Shown: positions 1-6,509, numbered from the stretch's first letter. The stretch: 7,228 bases of DNA from Ignavibacteria bacterium (GCA_011049495.1 DSBF01000250.1:1-7228); one strand, 5' to 3'. Made by a program: numbers and translations. The notes: generated from the letters alone by a model not told the origin.

Positions 1-302
1 AAATAAAGGAGAATGATTGGAATGCGGCAAATGATTATTTATTTATTGTTGTACATTCAAGCTTAGATTCCACAGATTTATTGGTCGTTAATTTACGTGA
101 AATGAAGTTGGTAAGACAATTTTCCGGCCCGGGTGAGAAAAATTTCATTATAGTGGGTAATTTATTAATCTTTGACGATGGATATAAAGAAAATTCCCGT
201 ATAATTATTTACCGTTACAAAAAAGATAAGATCTATTCGGAAATTAGAGTACCCGGAGGTTGCGGTATTAACAATATTCCCCAAGCAAACAAGATTTTTT
301 AA
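1..302 (+). CDS. C-terminal end of an unrecognised beta-rich protein (cut by left edge)
   Basis: The frame is open from base 3 to the TAA at 300-302, giving about 99 residues, so this is the tail of a longer gene that begins outside the window. An internal TTG at 81 could be mistaken for a start, but the reading frame continues unbroken upstream of it with equally protein-like sequence. The visible part alternates short hydrophobic strands (YLFIVV, LLVVNL, NFIIVGNLLIFDD, IIIYRY) with polar turns and GPG/PGG loops, as in beta-propeller or other all-beta repeat proteins. No catalytic motif, membrane segment or named domain is recognisable. Its stop codon shares one base with the next start (TAATG), so it is very probably translated in coupling with the ABC exporter that follows. 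The function is unknown, and the beta-propeller idea is only inference from strand pattern. Confidence 0.75.
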   Translation, partial: IKENDWNAANDYLFIVVHSSLDSTDLLVVNLREMKLVRQFSGPGEKNFIIVGNLLIFDDGYKENSRIIIYRYKKDKIYSEIRVPGGCGINNIPQANKIF

Positions 303-2152
303 TGAGAACATATTTACGAATATTAAGTTACGTTAAACCTTACTGGCATCATTTACTATTGTCTGTGGGGGCTACAATTTTATATGCCTTGTTGAATGGT
401 GCTTCAGTTTACCTTGCAATCCCTTTGCTTGATACTTTGTTTCAAGATTCAGCCGGAAGTAAGGTAGAACAAACGACGACAGACCCAGTCTCTGCCGAAG
501 TTTTGCCTGGATGGTTTTCGCAGTTAATTAACGATGCGTCAGCTGCCTTTCAAGATTTTATTTTCAGCGGTTCGCATGTTGATTCGTTATTAAGAATATG
601 CGGACTTTTACTTATTGCTTTTATGGGAAAAAATTTATTCGGTTATCTACAGGCATATTTCCTTGCTTATGTTGAGCAAGGTGTAATTAAAGATATGCGT
701 AATCAAGCTTATGAACATCTCCATAAATTACCGATGAGTTTTTTTAAGAATGAAAAAACTGGTAATCTCATTTCCAAAATAACGAACGATGTAAATATAG
801 TTCAATCAAGTGTTTCGGCAGTATTCTTAAATCTTGTTCGTGAACCTTTAACAATACTTGTTTTTTTAGGAATTGCAATGTCGATTAGTTTTCATCTGAC
901 TCTTTTCTCTTTGGTTGTTTTACCAATTTCATTAGGAATTATTTCCTGGATAGGATTAAAATTAAGAAAGCAAAGCGGAATACTTCAGAGCAAGATGGCG
1001 GATATTACAAACTTACTTCAAGAGACCATCTCCGGCGTAAAGATAGTTAAAGCATTCGGAATGGAGGATTACGAGAATAAAAAATTTAGAAAGGAAACAA
1101 AAAATTTTTTCAAGTTAAGTTTAAAAATGGTTCGTGTACGTAATGCTGCCGCACCAATTACGGAATTCTTAAGTGTTATTGTTGGTGTTGCAATTATTTT
1201 TTATGGCGGTCAGCTCGTTCTTGTAGACCAAACATTGCGTGCGAGTGAGTTCTTAACTTTTCTTTTTGCCATTTTCCAGTTAATGCCGCCGGTTAAAGAA
1301 TTAAGCAGTGTAAACAATAGAATACAAGAATCAAGTGCTGCAGCAGATCGAGTATTTGATATTTTAGATACCGAACCTAATATTAAAAATGCCCCCGATG
1401 CGGTAAGCAAACCCGAATTTAATAATTCAATAGAATTTGTCGACGTTAGTTATCGTTATGAAGATTCCGATGAAGAAGTTGTTAGAGATATCAACTTTAA
1501 AGTAAATAAAGGAGAAATCATCGCACTTGTAGGCAGCAGTGGTTCAGGCAAGACAACCATGGTGGATTTGATCCCACGCTTTTACGATCCCATTATTGGT
1601 GAGATTAGAATTGATGGAATTGACATAAGAAAAATAAAATTAGAAGATCTCAGAAAATTAATGGGTATTGTTACACAAGAAACAGTCCTTTTTAATGAAT
1701 CGGTTATAAGTAACATCGCATACGGATTAGAGGATTACAATTTAGATGATGTAATTGAAGCGGCAAAAGCTGCCAATGCTCATGATTTTATTCTGCATCT
1801 TCCAAAATCTTATAATACAATAATTGGTGAACGAGGGACAAAGCTTTCAGGCGGGCAGCGGCAGAGAATTTCGATTGCAAGAGCCTTGCTTAAAAATCCT
1901 CCTATTATGATTTTTGATGAGGCTACCTCAGCGCTTGATAGTGAATCGGAAATACTGGTACAGGAAGCAATTGATAGATTAATGTATCAGCGTACAACTT
2001 TTGTAATTGCACACAGATTAAGTACTATAAGAAATGCAAATAGAATTCTTGTTCTGGATAATGGTAAAATTGTTCAAGATGGTAAGCACGAGGATTTAAT
2101 TGCAGATACAAAAGGTATTTATAAAAAATTGTATGAATTGCAGTTTAGATAG
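302..2152 (+). CDS. msbA: MsbA-type lipid A/lipid-linked glycan ABC exporter (fused membrane and ATPase domains)
   Basis: This is a half-transporter of 616 residues, expected to work as a homodimer in the inner membrane. MsbA proteins flip lipid A-core from the cytoplasmic to the periplasmic leaflet using ATP. Residues 1 to about 335 form the six-helix exporter domain, with helices near 17-45, 96-126, 171-192, 197-218, 287-305 and 314-332 and typical cytoplasmic coupling segments near 144-163 and 238-255. The ATPase domain has a complete motif set: Walker A GSSGSGKTT (411-419, K417), Q-loop Q459, signature LSGGQ (515-519), Walker B IMIFDE (D539, catalytic E540), D-loop SALD and switch H571. 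It should therefore be active. It is about 30 residues longer than the E. coli protein, and the extra length lies in the periplasmic loop between helices 1 and 2 (about 46-95). The ATG overlaps the preceding stop, and no Shine-Dalgarno is visible. The next gene, an O-antigen ligase type protein, supports lipid A or another lipid-linked saccharide as cargo, but related exporters carry other lipids or peptides, so the substrate is inferred. Confidence 0.88.
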   Translation: MRTYLRILSYVKPYWHHLLLSVGATILYALLNGASVYLAIPLLDTLFQDSAGSKVEQTTTDPVSAEVLPGWFSQLINDASAAFQDFIFSGSHVDSLLRICGLLLIAFMGKNLFGYLQAYFLAYVEQGVIKDMRNQAYEHLHKLPMSFFKNEKTGNLISKITNDVNIVQSSVSAVFLNLVREPLTILVFLGIAMSISFHLTLFSLVVLPISLGIISWIGLKLRKQSGILQSKMADITNLLQETISGVKIVKAFGMEDYENKKFRKETKNFFKLSLKMVRVRNAAAPITEFLSVIVGVAIIFYGGQLVLVDQTLRASEFLTFLFAIFQLMPPVKELSSVNNRIQESSAAADRVFDILDTEPNIKNAPDAVSKPEFNNSIEFVDVSYRYEDSDEEVVRDINFKVNKGEIIALVGSSGSGKTTMVDLIPRFYDPIIGEIRIDGIDIRKIKLEDLRKLMGIVTQETVLFNESVISNIAYGLEDYNLDDVIEAAKAANAHDFILHLPKSYNTIIGERGTKLSGGQRQRISIARALLKNPPIMIFDEATSALDSESEILVQEAIDRLMYQRTTFVIAHRLSTIRNANRILVLDNGKIVQDGKHEDLIADTKGIYKKLYELQFR

Positions 2153-2163
2153 AGAATCATTTA

Positions 2164-3324
2164 ATGGAAATACTTCAATCCCGTTTTAATCAAAAATATA
2201 TTTTCTTTGTTACCGCCGGATTTTTGACGACATTTCTTATCTCGTTAGCGTTGCTTCAGCTTTTTGCTGCATTATTATTCTTTGGCTGGTTATTTGAAAA
2301 AAACAAATCAAAAGGAATCGATTTACTGATATTTATAGTTTTAGCATTCGGTATTATTCGAATTATCTCAATAATTTTTTCCGAGTATTTTGATTCAAGC
2401 ATAATCGCTGTTCAAAAAGAATTACTTTTCTACACAACTTTGGTAGCATTGTCGTTTTATGTAAAAACATTTTCCCGCAAAGATATAATCCGTTTAATTG
2501 AAATCTTTATACACAGCGGTGCTCTTGTTGCTTTGATAGGCATCATTCTTTTTTCTATGGGAAAAGTTCATCGGGCGCAATCATTCGGTTCCGGTTATGC
2601 AACCTTCTCTACATATTTGGTTGTTGTATTAATGTTCATTCTCACATTTCATTCATATTTCACTTCAAGAAAGAAATTAATTTTATGGATAGCAGAAACT
2701 AGTCTAATAATTTCTGGAATAATTCTATCGATGGGAAGAGCGGATATTGCGATAGCAATTTTTCTCGGATTAATTATTATTTTCTTCAGAAAAGTTACTA
2801 TTGTAAAGTTAAGCATAACTTTTTTTGCTGCTTTTGTAATTACATTTGCTGCTCTTCAATTAAATAATGAAGAATCACAAAAACGTGTCGCAGATCCGAC
2901 AACTCTTTCTGATAGAGATATTTTATATGAAGGATTTTTCGATTTAGCTTTTGAACATCCTTTATTTGGTTTCGGACCTAGAACTTTTCACGATATTTTC
3001 CCTCACAAAGATAAATTAGCTGACAAAAAAGTCGGAAGCTGGCATAACGATTTTGTTCAAACTTATTTGGAAAGCGGAATTTTTGCTCTAATTCTTTTAT
3101 TATTTTTAATTTATACTGTTTTTGCTAAGGCTAACTGGGTAATATTCAAGCCCAAAAGAATGATAACAATAGAACCGGAAAAATTTGCAGTAATATTTGG
3201 ATTTATTGCTGTTTTACTTTCGGGATTAACAGGTGTATTTCTATATTCACCGATCATTTCACTGTTATTTGCATTTCTTATTTCTTTATTTTCTTATTTT
3301 TTCTATCTTAAGGAGGCTTTTTAA
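2164..3324 (+). CDS. O-antigen ligase/polymerase family membrane protein (WaaL/Wzy_C-like)
   Basis: This is a 386-residue polytopic inner-membrane protein, made of hydrophobic segments from about residue 13 to the end apart from one large polar loop at roughly 235-303. WaaL-type ligases move undecaprenyl-linked polysaccharide onto lipid A-core at the periplasmic face. The related Wzy polymerases share the fold and the Wzy_C domain. Visible family marks are an arginine after a membrane segment (SMGRAD, R192), the loop signature LSDRDILYEGF followed by HPLFGFGPRTF (265-275), and SWHND with H294 just before YLESG at the next helix. The Arg and His are the residues normally important in ligases. 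It starts 11 bases after msbA with no clear Shine-Dalgarno and is probably in the same operon. That pairing favours ligase over polymerase, but the sequence alone cannot decide. An AAGGAGG at 3310-3316 near its end is followed by no start codon. Confidence 0.8.
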   Translation: MEILQSRFNQKYIFFVTAGFLTTFLISLALLQLFAALLFFGWLFEKNKSKGIDLLIFIVLAFGIIRIISIIFSEYFDSSIIAVQKELLFYTTLVALSFYVKTFSRKDIIRLIEIFIHSGALVALIGIILFSMGKVHRAQSFGSGYATFSTYLVVVLMFILTFHSYFTSRKKLILWIAETSLIISGIILSMGRADIAIAIFLGLIIIFFRKVTIVKLSITFFAAFVITFAALQLNNEESQKRVADPTTLSDRDILYEGFFDLAFEHPLFGFGPRTFHDIFPHKDKLADKKVGSWHNDFVQTYLESGIFALILLLFLIYTVFAKANWVIFKPKRMITIEPEKFAVIFGFIAVLLSGLTGVFLYSPIISLLFAFLISLFSYFFYLKEAF

Positions 3325-3357
3325 GCAGAACTAATATCACAATGCTGATGTGTTGAT

Positions 3358-3385
3358 TTGACATTTGAATTTTTCAAAGTATATT
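3358..3385 (+). promoter_or_regulatory. Sigma70-type promoter of the lectin gene
   Basis: There is a perfect -35 box TTGACA at 3358-3363, a 16-base spacer, and a -10 box TATATT at 3380-3385 with one mismatch to TATAAT. Transcription would begin near 3391-3393 and give a leader of about 43 bases before the ATG at 3435. It lies in the 110-base gap after the ligase gene, where no convincing terminator is seen, so read-through from upstream may add to expression. The boxes are read directly from sequence. Activity is inferred, and in Bacteroidota proper the preferred -7/-33 elements differ from these boxes. Confidence 0.65.
3364..3378 (+). repeat. Perfect inverted repeat in the promoter spacer (candidate operator)
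   Basis: TTTGAA, three bases, then TTCAAA form a perfect 15-base palindrome that lies wholly between the -35 and -10 boxes. A protein bound here would block RNA polymerase, so it is a plausible repressor site. It is AT-rich DNA and only six bases per arm, so chance is a real alternative. No regulator gene is in the window. Confidence 0.4.
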
Positions 3386-3420
3386 AAGGCATAAAGAAAA
3401 TTTAGTTTACTACCATCATT

Positions 3421-3428
3421 AAAGGAGG
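3421..3428 (+). promoter_or_regulatory. Consensus Shine-Dalgarno of the lectin gene
   Basis: AAAGGAGG ends six bases before the ATG at 3435, which fixes that start. It is the only start in the window with a full anti-16S match. The starts at 302, 2164, 3907, 5116 and 6510 have weak or no such site, so the lectin is probably translated much more strongly than its neighbours. Confidence 0.85.
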
Positions 3429-3434
3429 ATACAG

Positions 3435-3782
3435 ATGAAAAAAACATTATTTGCAGCTTTGTTTTTGATACTTTCGTTGGGCGTATTTGCTCAGCAAATT
3501 GAAAGCGGTGTTTTTGATGTTAATTCCAACACAAAAGGTTATTCTTTAGATAAGAATAGCGGTGACAGAATCTTCACTTTGGAAGTAAGATTCAACAAAC
3601 CTTTTGAAACCATTCCTAACGTAACTGTTGGTTTAAATAAGATGGAATTTGATAAAAACACAAACGCAAGAGTAGATGTACAGGCAACAGCAGTTTCACG
3701 CGATGGATTTGTTCTAAGAATAAAAACTTGGGGCGATTCGAGAGTTCTTGTTCTTGGAGGAAGTTGGGTTGCTCATAACTAA
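3435..3782 (+). CDS. Secreted single-domain H-type lectin
   Basis: This is a 115-residue protein with a clear Sec signal peptide: MKK, a hydrophobic core at 4-18, and a signal peptidase I site after VFA at 19 leaving QQ. The mature part of about 96 residues is almost wholly one H-type lectin domain, the fold of Helix pomatia agglutinin and the C-terminal domain of discoidin. The match is in order: ESGVFD (22-27), the strand VRFNKPF followed by PNVTVGLNKMEFD (61-73), RVDVQATAV (79-87), DGF (90-92), TWGDS (98-102) and SWVA (110-113). Such domains are small beta sandwiches, usually forming trimers or hexamers, that bind GalNAc or related sugars. W99 matches the tryptophan before the sugar-contacting His in the snail lectin, but here Gly replaces that His, so specificity may differ. 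There is no cysteine, no lipobox, and no C-terminal sorting domain. The gene stands alone with its own promoter and terminator between polysaccharide genes. Fold assignment is from remembered family patterns; ligand and location (periplasm or outside) are inference. Confidence 0.8.
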   Translation: MKKTLFAALFLILSLGVFAQQIESGVFDVNSNTKGYSLDKNSGDRIFTLEVRFNKPFETIPNVTVGLNKMEFDKNTNARVDVQATAVSRDGFVLRIKTWGDSRVLVLGGSWVAHN

Positions 3783-3791
3783 TTTCTTTTT

Positions 3792-3843
3792 AAGGCTGAT
3801 TAATTGATTGAAGTGAATTGTTTCAAAAATTGATCAGCCTTTT
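3792..3843 (+). terminator. Rho-independent terminator after the lectin gene
   Basis: Bases 3792-3805 pair with 3828-3841 over 14 positions (AAGGCTGAT with ATCAGCCTT, then one T-G wobble and four A-T pairs). A further five-base stem (TTGAA 3808-3812 with TTCAA 3822-3826) extends the hairpin inward. The arm ends in TTTT at 3840-3843, followed by the T-rich CATTTATT. It starts ten bases after the lectin stop. The U-run is short, but the stem is long, so termination is likely. It separates the lectin from the capsule-type gene. Confidence 0.75.
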
Positions 3844-3849
3844 CATTTA

Positions 3850-3878
3850 TTACCTTTCTCACCAATAAAACTTATATT
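3850..3878 (+). promoter_or_regulatory. Weak candidate promoter for the right-hand gene cluster
   Basis: A start signal is expected between the lectin terminator and the gene at 3907. The best candidate is TATATT at 3873-3878 with a poor -35 (TTACCT, 3850-3855) 17 bases upstream. TTATATTTA also resembles the TAnnTTT part of a Bacteroidota -7 element. The support is mostly positional, so this is tentative. Confidence 0.25.
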
Positions 3879-3906
3879 TACCTTCAAAACATTCCGCACT
3901 GGTTAT

Positions 3907-5106
3907 ATGAAGAAAATTCTTGTTATTACCACATTTAATAATCATTTCCATTTTTTTCGCAGACTTCAAAATGTATTGAAGCAATTTCAATATGAGACGC
4001 ATTTTCTTACAAACAAATACTCAATTATTAGAGAAGCCGGAGAAGCTAATCTCATAATTGAACCATTTGAAAAAGATGTAACCTCTTCAAATGAAATTGA
4101 AGTTGAAAATTCATTTGAGGTTGCCGCAAATTTTATCGATAGAAAATTAGCTATTAATATTGCCAATGTTGTTTGGAACAAATTGGAATCATGCTTTTCA
4201 GAATTCGATTATGAATATATCTTCATGTGGGGTGGTGTTCGTTTGATTGAGCATACAACATCCATATTTGCAAGTAAGAATAATATAAAGACGCTTTTTT
4301 TTGAATTAGGCAATTTCCCTAATAAAATTTTTGTTGATTCAAAGGGGACAAATGCACGCTCTTATTTAGCTGCTAACCCAAGCGTATTGCTTTCCCTACC
4401 GTATGATTTATCTTCATTTAATAAGTGGAAGAATAATTACATTCAAGAAAGTCTAAAACAACATTCCGTTCCTCAAAGCAAATCTGCAGTTAATGTAGAG
4501 TATTCAAAAAATGTTTATGATCTTATAGGGTTCTCAATTAAAAATTTCTTGAAAACCGAACCTATATTAACTAAAGAAAAACTAGTCGGGAAATACTTAC
4601 GGAATTTTATAAAATTAAATTTTGACGAAATTGATATACTTAAAACCAATTACATATTTTTTCCAATGCAGGTTAATAAAGATGCACAACTGATTTTAAA
4701 TAGTAAGGTTGGTAATCTTAAAGCTCTTGAAATTGCCAATCAATTGGCTAATGAAAAAGGATTAAAATTACTTGTAAAACCGCACCCCGGGGAAGTTGAG
4801 TTTGGTTTTATAAAAAAAGTAAATAAATTAAAAGAAAAACTTGGTTTTGCTTTTGTCAACAACAATACAATTGAGCTGATCCAAAACGCAAAGGAGGTAA
4901 TAACAATTAATTCTACAGTCGGGTTACAGGCGAAAATATTGAATAAGAAAATTACCTGTCTCGGTAAATCGTTTTATCAAGATTTCGATGAACAGATGCT
5001 GGCTGCTTATATTCAAAGTTATTTAATTGATGCTGATTTTTGGAATGAGAGTACTATTCCAATAGAAACTGTTGAACAGATTTTTGAACGAGCAAAATTA
5101 AACTAA
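3907..5106 (+). CDS. KpsS/KpsC-like capsule polysaccharide biosynthesis glycosyltransferase
   Basis: This is a 399-residue soluble protein of the Capsule_synth family, the group that includes the KpsS and KpsC beta-Kdo transferases that build the linker of lipid-anchored capsules. Two Rossmann-like halves are apparent. The N-terminal half opens with KKILVITTF and carries FFELGNFPN (E133) and KGTNARSYL (G147-N149), which resemble the family's FE-G and G-N-S motifs. The C-terminal half has FFPMQVNKDAQ (P253, Q255), LLVKPHPGE (K291, H293, E296) and ITINSTVGLQA (N335, S336, T337), the clearest family signatures, as in the nucleotide-sugar site of KpsS. It starts a new unit 65 bases after the lectin terminator, with no visible Shine-Dalgarno. 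Only nine bases separate it from the flippase gene. The Kdo donor is a family expectation, not shown here, and other members may transfer other acidic sugars to O-antigen or capsule. Confidence 0.75.
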   Translation: MKKILVITTFNNHFHFFRRLQNVLKQFQYETHFLTNKYSIIREAGEANLIIEPFEKDVTSSNEIEVENSFEVAANFIDRKLAINIANVVWNKLESCFSEFDYEYIFMWGGVRLIEHTTSIFASKNNIKTLFFELGNFPNKIFVDSKGTNARSYLAANPSVLLSLPYDLSSFNKWKNNYIQESLKQHSVPQSKSAVNVEYSKNVYDLIGFSIKNFLKTEPILTKEKLVGKYLRNFIKLNFDEIDILKTNYIFFPMQVNKDAQLILNSKVGNLKALEIANQLANEKGLKLLVKPHPGEVEFGFIKKVNKLKEKLGFAFVNNNTIELIQNAKEVITINSTVGLQAKILNKKITCLGKSFYQDFDEQMLAAYIQSYLIDADFWNESTIPIETVEQIFERAKLN

Positions 5107-5123
5107 TGAGTAATCGTGACTAA
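5106..5123 (+). other. Five-codon mini-ORF overlapping the flippase start
   Basis: ATG at 5106-5108 overlaps the previous gene's stop as TAATG, reads M-S-N-R-D, and ends at TAA 5121-5123 just inside the flippase gene, in another frame. Ribosomes ending on the upstream gene could re-start here and then again at the GTG at 5116. Alternatively it is the remains of the original start, shifted by one base through mutation or a sequencing error. Confidence 0.35.
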
Positions 5124-6504
5124 AGAATTTTTTAAAAAAGGTTTGCTCTTTTATTTTTTCGGTAATCTAAGCTCAAAGATTATTACACTTCTACTCTTAC
5201 CTTTATTTACGTTTTATCTCTCGCAAGAAGAATACGGTTTGTTTGATATTCTTAATACTATTGTAATGTTGTTTGTTCCGATTGTTGGTGTGCAATTATT
5301 TGAAGGTGTTCTAAGGTATTTGTTGGATACAGATGATAAAGAACAGCGCAACCAAGTAGTATCTACTTCGTTTTATTTTTTGTCAATTAATTTGATTCTT
5401 CTGAATATTTTCTTTGCTGCAATAACAAGTTTTGTGAGTATTCCTCACTCCACTTGGTTGATTTTATATTTTAACTTTTACTTTGTTAATTTCTTTTTAC
5501 AGAGAATAGCAAGAGGAATTCAATTACAAAAAGCATTCGCACTTTCCGGCATTGTAAATACATTAACAATTGCTGTGCTCAGTATAATTTTATTGGTAAT
5601 CTTTGATTTTAAAACAGATGGATTATTAATTGCATACTTCGGAGGGAGTCTTGTTTCTTCCTTTTATTTATTATTTAAAACAAAAGTTTATTCTTACATA
5701 TATCGCAAATCATTTAATAGCCCGCTTTTGAGCAAGCTGCTTGTTTATTCTTATCCGCTATTGTTTGACGCTATGTTATGGTGGATAATGAACTTATCAG
5801 ACAGATTAATACTCGGTTATCTTCAAAGTCCGGCTGATGTAGGAATTTATAGTGTAGCGAACAAATTTGCAGCATTGTTAACTTTTATAAATCACATCTT
5901 TTATTTGGTTTGGCAGGAATTTGCAATACTTCAGTCGAAGCAAACCGGAAGTAGTAAAGAATATAGAAAAATATTTTCTGAGTATCTTAAAGTACAATTT
6001 ACCGGTGTAATTCTTTTAATGCCTGTCTCTAAAATTGCAATTGAACTTTTCATCGATGAAAAATTTGTTTCATCTTATTTATTTGTTCCGCCATTATTGA
6101 TTGGTGTAATGTTCTCCGCATTTGCAGCTTTTTACGGATTATTTTACCAAATTGAAAAGAATACATTAGGTGCGCTGTTTACATCGTTGGTTGCCGGGAT
6201 TATTAACATTACTGCAAACATTTTGTTAATTCCTATTTACGGAATTTGGGCTGCTGCATTAACTACCTTGCTTTCTTTTTTAGTTCTTTGGTTAATCCGT
6301 ATAGTGATTTTGAAACGATTCATTGCTTATGAAACAATATTCTCACTAAAATTTATTAATGCAATAATCCTATTGGCAATGGGTCTATTTTTATATTACT
6401 CTGAAGGAATATTGTTTCAGGTTATTAATTTGTTAGGTGCAATTTTACTTTTTGTATATCTGAATCAGAAATTGATAAGGGGAATAGTAACTCGTAATCT
6501 TTAA
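5116..6504 (+). CDS. Wzx-type polysaccharide flippase (MATE/MOP superfamily)
   Basis: This is a 462-residue integral membrane protein with hydrophobic segments along its whole length, consistent with 12-14 helices, the usual size for Wzx/polysaccharide translocases. These move undecaprenyl-diphosphate-linked repeat units across the inner membrane. The N-terminus is typical of the family: a basic start (KEFFKKG), first helix with GNLSSKIITLLLLPLFTFYLS, then EEYGLFDILNT at about 37-47. Later LSDRLILGYLQSPADVGIYSVANKF (about 227-251) is the conserved repeat-half entry, with DR at the helix end. The start is GTG at 5116. An in-frame TGA at 5107-5109 excludes anything further upstream except this codon or ATC. 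A T6A6 run at 5128-5139 lies directly after the start. It sits between two glycosyltransferase genes in the same presumed operon. It could carry O-antigen, exopolysaccharide or teichuronic-like units; the substrate cannot be read from the sequence. Confidence 0.85.
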   Translation: MTKEFFKKGLLFYFFGNLSSKIITLLLLPLFTFYLSQEEYGLFDILNTIVMLFVPIVGVQLFEGVLRYLLDTDDKEQRNQVVSTSFYFLSINLILLNIFFAAITSFVSIPHSTWLILYFNFYFVNFFLQRIARGIQLQKAFALSGIVNTLTIAVLSIILLVIFDFKTDGLLIAYFGGSLVSSFYLLFKTKVYSYIYRKSFNSPLLSKLLVYSYPLLFDAMLWWIMNLSDRLILGYLQSPADVGIYSVANKFAALLTFINHIFYLVWQEFAILQSKQTGSSKEYRKIFSEYLKVQFTGVILLMPVSKIAIELFIDEKFVSSYLFVPPLLIGVMFSAFAAFYGLFYQIEKNTLGALFTSLVAGIINITANILLIPIYGIWAAALTTLLSFLVLWLIRIVILKRFIAYETIFSLKFINAIILLAMGLFLYYSEGILFQVINLLGAILLFVYLNQKLIRGIVTRNL

Positions 6505-6509
6505 GACTT

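Noticed and set aside
81..302. Separate small gene starting at TTG 81
   Set aside because: The same frame stays open to the left edge with similar strand-like sequence, and there is no ribosome site before the TTG, so it is the tail of a longer gene.
1210..1410. Open frame of 66 codons on the minus strand
   Set aside because: It lies wholly inside the well-supported ABC exporter, resembles no family, and has no ribosome site, so it is a shadow of the + strand gene.
3310..3316. AAGGAGG near the end of the ligase gene as a ribosome site for a hidden small gene
   Set aside because: No ATG, GTG or TTG follows at a usable distance. It encodes the last residues of the ligase.
3336..3357. Weak hairpin (ATCACA with TGTGTTGAT) after the ligase as a terminator
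   Set aside because: The stem is short with a bulge, AT-rich, and not followed by a T-run, so read-through into the lectin unit cannot be excluded.
3987..4181. Open frame of 64 codons on the minus strand
   Set aside because: It is antisense to the capsule-type glycosyltransferase, with no start signals or recognisable protein features.
4889..4897. Internal AAAGGAGG in the capsule-type gene
   Set aside because: No start codon at proper spacing and no new frame. It lies in conserved coding sequence just before the TINSTVG motif.
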